From Haloactinospora alba (GTDB lineage: Bacteria; Actinomycetota; Actinomycetes; Streptosporangiales; Streptosporangiaceae): a stretch of 64,000 nt of DNA. The stretch is from contig NZ_VFQC01000003.1 in assembly GCF_006717075.1 (NCBI RefSeq), positions 124,001 through 188,000 of the forward strand, in the 5' to 3' direction. Shown here piece by piece: positions 59,384 to 64,000 of the stretch (position 1 is the stretch's first letter; each line of letters starts with the position of its first letter). The notes beneath the pieces are model-generated. The model was not told the origin of the DNA. It searched no databases and worked only from the letters and a program-made list of their open reading frames with translations. Made by a program: the position numbers and the translations under genes.

Positions 59384-61828
59384 TTATGCGGTGGCCCCCG
59401 CCGCGTCGAGGTCGGCGACGCCCGTTATCCGCTGCACCGCGAAACGGTGCACCGCGGCACGGGTGGCGTCGTAGGCGGTGAGGTACCCGCCGTCGACCCG
59501 GGACGGTTCGACGATCCTGCTGCTCCTGCGGCCGTCGGAACCCAGGTAACCGATCCACACCTGGCGCCCGTGCTCCGCCGCCTCGGCCAACTCGGACAGG
59601 GTCGTCTCGGGCCGCGCCCCCGAGGCGGAACCGGCCGAGGCCGCGGTGTCCCCGGCGCGTACGGCCCGGGCCGCGGCCTCCCGCAGCTTCGGGTCCGGCA
59701 CCGTGGGCCCCTCCAGGCCGCTGCCGGTGGGGCTCTCACTGGCCCGCTGGCCCTCGGAACGGCTGAGCTGCACCGACCCTTCCGTCGTCTCGGCGACGGG
59801 GTGGTAGCCCAGCGACGTCAACCGTTCCAGCAGTACCGGGCGGGTGCTGCGGCTGGCGACGACCGTGGGTGCCAACCGGATGAGGACGAGGTCACCGGTG
59901 CGGGTGTCGTGCGTCAGCTCGTCCAACAGGGCGGGATCGTCGCACCGCAGGTAGCTGGACGCGGTACCCGCGCGCAGCCGCCCGTGTTTGCGGGCGGTGT
60001 CGGAGATGAGGTACCGCAGCGGCTGCGGCAGCGGGGTGCGGGAGTGGCGCTCCAGGAAGCCGGTCAGTTCCTCCGCGTCGCGCCCGGCGTCTAGGGCGCG
60101 ACGCACCGACTCGGTGGTGAACCGGTACACGGTGGCGCCGCCGGTGGACTCCACGTCGGCGGCCAGCGCCAGCTCCCGGGCCAGCTCCGGGACGAGCGGC
60201 CCCGGCGCGACCGCGGTGAGGTCGCCCTGCACCAGCACCTCCGAACTCGGCCGGGGCAGCTCGGCGGCCAGTTCCGCGGCTGCGCGGGAGTCCTCCCGGT
60301 CGGCGGTGCGGGTGTCGCCGCCGGCGGCCTCCTCCAGCAGCGCGCGGGCGTGCGGGGCCAGCGCGCCCCGTCCCGTGAAGCCCAGTACCGTCGCCTCGCG
60401 CAGCGCGGCCTCGGCGAGCTCCCCGTAGGCCTCGCCCTGGCGGCGCGGCCGCAACCACTCCAGGTAAGCGGTCACGGAGTCGTGTCGGGGCGCCGTGCCC
60501 TCGGCCGTGGCGGCGAGCGCCGTCAGCACGTCGAACCGCACCTCCGGGGCGAGCCGCCGGTCCAAACCCTCGCCGAGGACGTTGCGGGTGCGGCCGCGTT
60601 CGTCCTTGGAACCGCTGAGGGCGGGAACCCGGGTGGAGTGCAGCCACGCCTCGGCGAGCCGCAGCCAGCGCCGCTCCGGCGGGGTGCGGCGCCACAGGTC
60701 GTATCCGGGGGCCGGCAGCCACGCCCCCGACACCCCGCCGTCGGTGGCGATGAGACCCGCCGCCCGCGCGGTTTCGATGAGCAGCGCGGCGTCCGGCTCC
60801 TCGAGCTCCAGTGTCTGGGCGGCGTGGCGTACGTCCCGCACGCCCAGGCCGCCGTTGCGCAACACTCCCGGAGGGTCGTGCGCCCACTGTTCCAGCAGTT
60901 CCTCGACCGCGCGCAGGACGGCGAACGCCTGGCCCGCGGCCGCCTGGGTGGCCGCCGCGGGGGAACGCGCGGGCCCGTCGAGGGCGGGGGGCTCCGAGGC
61001 GGCCTGGTGGAACAGGTGCCCCTCACGCAGGAACAGCCCCACCTCGCGGGGGAGGGCGACGGTGGTGTCGTCGAGCGGCACCAGCAGCGCCCGGGCGAGG
61101 AGCCGGGCGATGGGGGAGGCGTGCGGCGAGGGGTCGATGTCGCGGGTGGCACCGGTGAGAGTGCCGTGGGGCGGACCCCACACGAGCCGGTCCACGACCG
61201 GGCGGGCGTCGTCGCCCGCGTCGGCGAGCAGGGAGCCGATCCGGTCCGGGGCGCCGACGTGCGCGGCCAGCCGTTCGGCCAGTTCGCTTCCGTCCTCCCC
61301 GGTTCCCGCGGTGGCGGGGTCGAGGCCGGTGGCGGCGGCGATGCCCTCCAGCCGGGAGGTGGGAAGGTCGCCGAGCAGCACCCGCAGGGGAGGACCGAGC
61401 CCCGCCGGTGGGGCGAGGATCTCGGTGAGGCCGGGAAGCGGGTGCAGGCGGTGGCTGTCCTCCCAGACCAGGGCGGCGCGGCGCAACGGTTCCAGGGCCC
61501 GCCGCACCGGTGCCGGGTCGGTTCCCAGCGCGGCGGCGAGCTCCTCCGGTGCGGTGCCGGGCTCCCCGGTGCCGCGGCCGTCCCCGAGTGCGGCCACCCC
61601 CTCGAGTACCTGGAGGCTGAACCGGTCGAGCCGGTCCAGGAGGCGCGTCACGGACGGGCGGGCACTGGCCCGGTCCGCGAGGTCGGCCATGTCGGCGGGA
61701 ACCGGGGTGCCGAGGTCGGGGCGTGCGGCGAACAGCTCCGCGATGTCGGTGTCGGGAAGGGCGCGCAGCCACGACGTGAATCCGCAAGGACGCCCGGCGG
61801 CGCGACCCGCGGTAGCGTCATCGGTCAT
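59384..61828 (-). CDS. Helicase_C_3/XPB-associated domain protein with WYL-like C-terminus
   Basis: 814 residues, widespread in actinobacteria beside XPB. It begins with a helical region containing FTSWLRALPDTDIAELFAARPDL and winged-helix-like segments (LDRFSLQVLEGVAAL). Around residues 525-640 lies the Helicase_C_3 domain (VLVQGDLTAVAPGPLVPELARELALAADVES ... LPQPLRYLISDTARKHGRLRAG), related to the XPB N-terminal domain. The last ~80 residues (VWIGYLGSDGRRSSRIVEPSRVDGGYLTAYDATRAAVHRFAVQRI) form a WYL-like ligand/DNA-sensing domain. It may recruit or regulate XPB in repair; that is inference from context. Confidence 0.88.
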   Translation of the reverse strand: MTDDATAGRAAGRPCGFTSWLRALPDTDIAELFAARPDLGTPVPADMADLADRASARPSVTRLLDRLDRFSLQVLEGVAALGDGRGTGEPGTAPEELAAALGTDPAPVRRALEPLRRAALVWEDSHRLHPLPGLTEILAPPAGLGPPLRVLLGDLPTSRLEGIAAATGLDPATAGTGEDGSELAERLAAHVGAPDRIGSLLADAGDDARPVVDRLVWGPPHGTLTGATRDIDPSPHASPIARLLARALLVPLDDTTVALPREVGLFLREGHLFHQAASEPPALDGPARSPAAATQAAAGQAFAVLRAVEELLEQWAHDPPGVLRNGGLGVRDVRHAAQTLELEEPDAALLIETARAAGLIATDGGVSGAWLPAPGYDLWRRTPPERRWLRLAEAWLHSTRVPALSGSKDERGRTRNVLGEGLDRRLAPEVRFDVLTALAATAEGTAPRHDSVTAYLEWLRPRRQGEAYGELAEAALREATVLGFTGRGALAPHARALLEEAAGGDTRTADREDSRAAAELAAELPRPSSEVLVQGDLTAVAPGPLVPELARELALAADVESTGGATVYRFTTESVRRALDAGRDAEELTGFLERHSRTPLPQPLRYLISDTARKHGRLRAGTASSYLRCDDPALLDELTHDTRTGDLVLIRLAPTVVASRSTRPVLLERLTSLGYHPVAETTEGSVQLSRSEGQRASESPTGSGLEGPTVPDPKLREAAARAVRAGDTAASAGSASGARPETTLSELAEAAEHGRQVWIGYLGSDGRRSSRIVEPSRVDGGYLTAYDATRAAVHRFAVQRITGVADLDAAGATA

Positions 61829-61890
61829 CGCTCATAACGTTACGCGATCGCCGGGCGCAGCGGGACCGGGGCCGCTGCGCCCGGGGCGTC

Positions 61891-62211
61891 TCACCCGTCG
61901 AACTGCAGGTGTACGGAGCGGACCCCGTCCAGCGGCGGTATCCACTGGGAGTCGTCGCGGCCGCTGCCCAGCGGGGCGCCGGTGCAGTCCGGGCCGGAGT
62001 AGAACATGTAGTCGGCGACGGGGTCGGAGTCGGCGAAGCCCACCATGCGCCGGTCGAAGGTGTGGCAACCGTCGCCGACGTCGAGGACTTGGTAGTTGAT
62101 TCCGGGGCCGGAGTACATCTCCAGGCTGCCGGTCTGTCCGTGGGCCGGCGGCGCGGCGAGGAACGCGGCCGCCGCGGCGGCGCTCAGGACAGCGGGAACG
62201 CGCAAGCGCAT
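61891..62211 (-). CDS. Small secreted protein
   Basis: 106 residues with a clear signal peptide (RLRVPAVLSAAAAAAFLAAPPAHG, cleavage near AHG-Q). The mature part of ~80 residues has two cysteines (GDGCHTF and GPDCTGAP), likely a disulfide, and a beta-rich pattern vaguely like peptidase-inhibitor I36 or crystallin-type secreted proteins. Family not recognised with confidence. GGAG lies five bases before the ATG. Confidence 0.7.
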   Translation of the reverse strand: MRLRVPAVLSAAAAAAFLAAPPAHGQTGSLEMYSGPGINYQVLDVGDGCHTFDRRMVGFADSDPVADYMFYSGPDCTGAPLGSGRDDSQWIPPLDGVRSVHLQFDG

Positions 62212-62393
62212 CCGTGCTCCACTCTCGTTGCAGGGTGCAGGGGTTGTCGCTGCGCCATCCTACATATGCGAACAGTAGTCGGAAGGTAACTTTTCGTTCG
62301 GGAAGCGGGAGTGCGCGGCGTGCCCCCGTGACCGGGATCCGGCATAGGGCCGCAAACCGGAACAGACCCCATATGTGCGGCACTATGGGGCGT

Positions 62394-63158
62394 ATGAGCG
62401 AGCGCGCCGAACAACTGGTGCTGTCCTACCTGTCACGCGTCGGAGACGCCGCCTACGGGGCCCTGTCACCGCGCCACCGCGCCTCCTACCTCGCCGGTCT
62501 GCGATCCCGGATCGAGGCCGCCTGTATCGGAGGGAAGGCAACGCGGGTGGAGGACGTCCGGCGCGTCCTGGAGGAGTTCGGGGATCCCGCCGAGCTCGTC
62601 TCCCGCGAGTGCGCGACCGAGGCCGTGCCCGGCCCTCCCGGAGGTCCGGGCGCCGCGGTCACCCCCGAGGAGGAGTCCCAACCGGAGAACCCGAGGCGGG
62701 TGCGGCGCGACCCGCCACCCTGGCGCGGCGGTCCCGACGGTGGCTGGCTCGGCCGGGGAGGGGCGTTCGGCCGGCCTTCGGAGGGGATCGCGCCGGGACG
62801 GGCCCTGGGCGACCTGGCGCGTGCGGCGCGCCGGAACCCACCGGAGCTGTTGGCCCTTCTCCTCTACCTCGCCAGCGCGGCCGGTTCGGCGCTGGCCGCC
62901 GTGTGGCTCCTGGGCGCCGCCCTGGCGGCGCTGAGCCGGGTGTGGACACGGCGCGACAAGTGGGTGGCGCTGGGGGTGCCCGTTGCCGCGACGGCTCTGG
63001 GGATGCTGCTGTGGCCGGGAGAGGCGCCCTACATCGACCAGGTCCTTCTCGGTTCTCTCGCGGACACGGGTGTGTACGGGCTGCGTGCCGCCGCGGTGTG
63101 CGTTGCGTTCTATTTGGCCGCGCGGACCTCACGCATCACCCGGGAGGCCGCGGACTGA
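62394..63158 (+). CDS. HAAS-domain membrane protein
   Basis: 254 residues. The N-terminal ~65 residues (VLSYLSRVGDAAYGALSPRHRASYLAGLRSRIEAAC ... VEDVRRVLEEFGDPAELV) resemble the HAAS/DUF1700 helical domain that pairs with PadR-type regulators and membrane modules. A Pro/Gly-rich linker follows, then about three membrane helices (LLALLLYLASAAGSALAAVWLLGAALAAL and others). No PadR gene is adjacent. Start uncertain by a few codons (MCGTMGR upstream). Confidence 0.7.
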   Translation: MSERAEQLVLSYLSRVGDAAYGALSPRHRASYLAGLRSRIEAACIGGKATRVEDVRRVLEEFGDPAELVSRECATEAVPGPPGGPGAAVTPEEESQPENPRRVRRDPPPWRGGPDGGWLGRGGAFGRPSEGIAPGRALGDLARAARRNPPELLALLLYLASAAGSALAAVWLLGAALAALSRVWTRRDKWVALGVPVAATALGMLLWPGEAPYIDQVLLGSLADTGVYGLRAAAVCVAFYLAARTSRITREAAD

Positions 63159-63656
63159 CCGGCCCGCACGCCGTGCGGGTCAGACGGGGGTAAAGCTTCG
63201 CCAATATTCCGGTTGTCGCGCGGTTCGCGGCACGTCCCGCGGGCGTGTCCCGGAGCATGATGCTCGTGCGTTCCGCGTCGCCCCGCTACAGGGGCGGTCG
63301 GGACTCCGCTCAGGTACGGGTACGTGACCGCACCGCATCCAGGATTGGTGGCACCCCGGCTCCGCCGGGTCCCGTCCCACACTCCGCAACCCGCGGGACA
63401 GGGGGTGTCGCTGATGGAGGGGCCCGGAGGACCGCATCCGGGCCCCTCACCGCTGGTGGCACGCCACCCGGCCCGGCCGGGGAGCGCGGCGCGGCGTGTC
63501 CGCGGGCCACTTGGGGAACGGAACTCTGAGAAGTAACCTTTGAATGCCCCTGTGCGAGGATGGGGCGTGCGGAAGCTGCGGGAGACTCTCCGGTTGACGC
63601 GGCCGGTTCGCCGGGCTTCCCTCCTTCGGTCCGACGGCGAGAGCGTGAGGTCACCC
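63159..63656. other. Intergenic region upstream of the cold-shock gene
   Basis: About 500 bp with no supported gene. It holds a perfect 12-bp hairpin, GAGGGGCCCGGA/TCCGGGCCCCTC at 63417-63448, and an AT-richer patch near 63530 that may be the cold-shock promoter. The ~110-base leader after it could carry the temperature-responsive 5' UTR usual for csp genes. Confidence 0.45.
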
Positions 63657-64000
63657 GTGCCCACCGGCAAGGTCAAGTGGTACGACAGCGACAAGGGGTT
63701 CGGCTTTCTCACCCGCGATGACGGCGGGGAGGTCTTCGTGCATTCCTCCGCGCTACCTCAGGGCGCGACGTCCCTGCGCGCCGGCCAGCGGGTCGAGTTC
63801 GGCGTGGTCGAGGGCCGAAAGGGGATGCAGGCGCTCCAGCTGAAGCTCCTCGACGCCCCGCGGTCGGTCGCCAAGGCGACACGCAAGAAGCCGGACGAGA
63901 TGGTGAGCCTCGTCGAGGACCTGATCCGTCTCCTGGACGGCGTGTCCGGTACGTACCGCAAGGGCAAGCACCCCGACCGCCAGGAGGCGAGCAAGATCGC
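63657..64000 (+). CDS. Cold-shock protein with C-terminal extension (3' end outside window)
   Basis: CspA-fold nucleic-acid chaperone. The RNA-binding motifs are complete: GKVKWYDSDKGFGFLTRDDG (RNP1) and EVFVHSSAL (RNP2). After the ~65-residue cold-shock domain an extra helical segment follows (KKPDEMVSLVEDLIRLLDG), making it the longer actinobacterial variant rather than a 67-residue CspA. GTG start with GTGAGG seven bases upstream. Cut by the window end after 114 codons. Confidence 0.92.
   Translation, partial: MPTGKVKWYDSDKGFGFLTRDDGGEVFVHSSALPQGATSLRAGQRVEFGVVEGRKGMQALQLKLLDAPRSVAKATRKKPDEMVSLVEDLIRLLDGVSGTYRKGKHPDRQEASKI

Noticed and set aside
63417-63448. GAGGGGCCCGGA hairpin upstream of the cold-shock gene as a terminator or riboswitch
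   Set aside because: The 12-bp stem is perfect but has no T tract and no conserved riboswitch blocks around it; kept only as a note in the intergenic entry.

Overview
The window is a high-GC actinobacterial chromosome segment. Mycothiol-dependent isomerase-type and F420/PPOX-type proteins, DUF397 and DUF3263 proteins, CarD, a SenX3-RegX3 pair and a bacterial XPB helicase all point to the Actinomycetales. Gene content is most reminiscent of Nocardiopsaceae or Streptosporangiales, but the sequence alone does not fix the genus.

Layout. 1-7.9 kb is conserved core: regX3-senX3 divergent from phoU, then carD, ispF, a DUF2637-type membrane protein, cysS and rlmB, ending at a tRNA-Thr(TGT). 7.9-14.7 kb is an accessory segment at that tRNA. 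The 3' half of the tRNA plus its terminator is repeated perfectly (135 bp) about 5.9 kb further on. Each copy is followed by a small type I-E-like CRISPR array with a conserved leader, and no cas genes are present. Between the copies lie an IS110-family element with a frameshifted transposase, a DUF397 protein, and a methyltransferase / Cys-tailed protein / XRE-TPR regulator group. 14.8-20.7 kb holds small metabolic and regulatory genes: VOC protein, broken lipoprotein gene, LysE exporter, TetR with its operator and a divergent hydrolase, GNAT, DUF3592 protein, otsB.

20.8-37.6 kb is one translationally coupled five-gene operon on the minus strand; every junction is a 4-base overlap. In order of transcription it encodes an MFS exporter, an acyl ligase-KR-ACP loading protein, a KS-AT-ACP-aminotransferase-monooxygenase-C-A-PCP megasynthase, a free-standing condensation protein with a TubC-like docking domain, and a type II thioesterase. 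The domain order predicts a 3-amino-2-hydroxyacyl-amino acid of the bestatin/microginin kind.

38-50 kb returns to core-like genes. These include a DUF62 SAM hydrolase, a GrpB protein followed by a small MITE-like element, otsA, and a SAM-I riboswitch driving a threonine-synthase-like gene plus a CysO/ThiS-like sulfur-carrier gene. groEL follows behind a CIRCE operator, then an MBL-fold gene, an MDMPI protein, an LLM oxidoreductase and a TetR-SDR pair. 50-54 kb is a second accessory pocket: a hicBA remnant, a solitary HsdR-N-like nuclease, an LURP-like protein, a PP2C phosphatase and a DUF397 protein. 54.5-64 kb carries an R2lox-like oxidase, a PPOX protein, XPB helicase and its Helicase_C_3 partner, small membrane proteins, and a cold-shock protein cut by the window end.

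Four genes (IS110 transposase, lipoprotein, MBL protein, hicA) are each restored to full, family-like length by adding one G or C. This means either recent decay or systematic single-base under-calling, and should be resolved before they are called pseudogenes.
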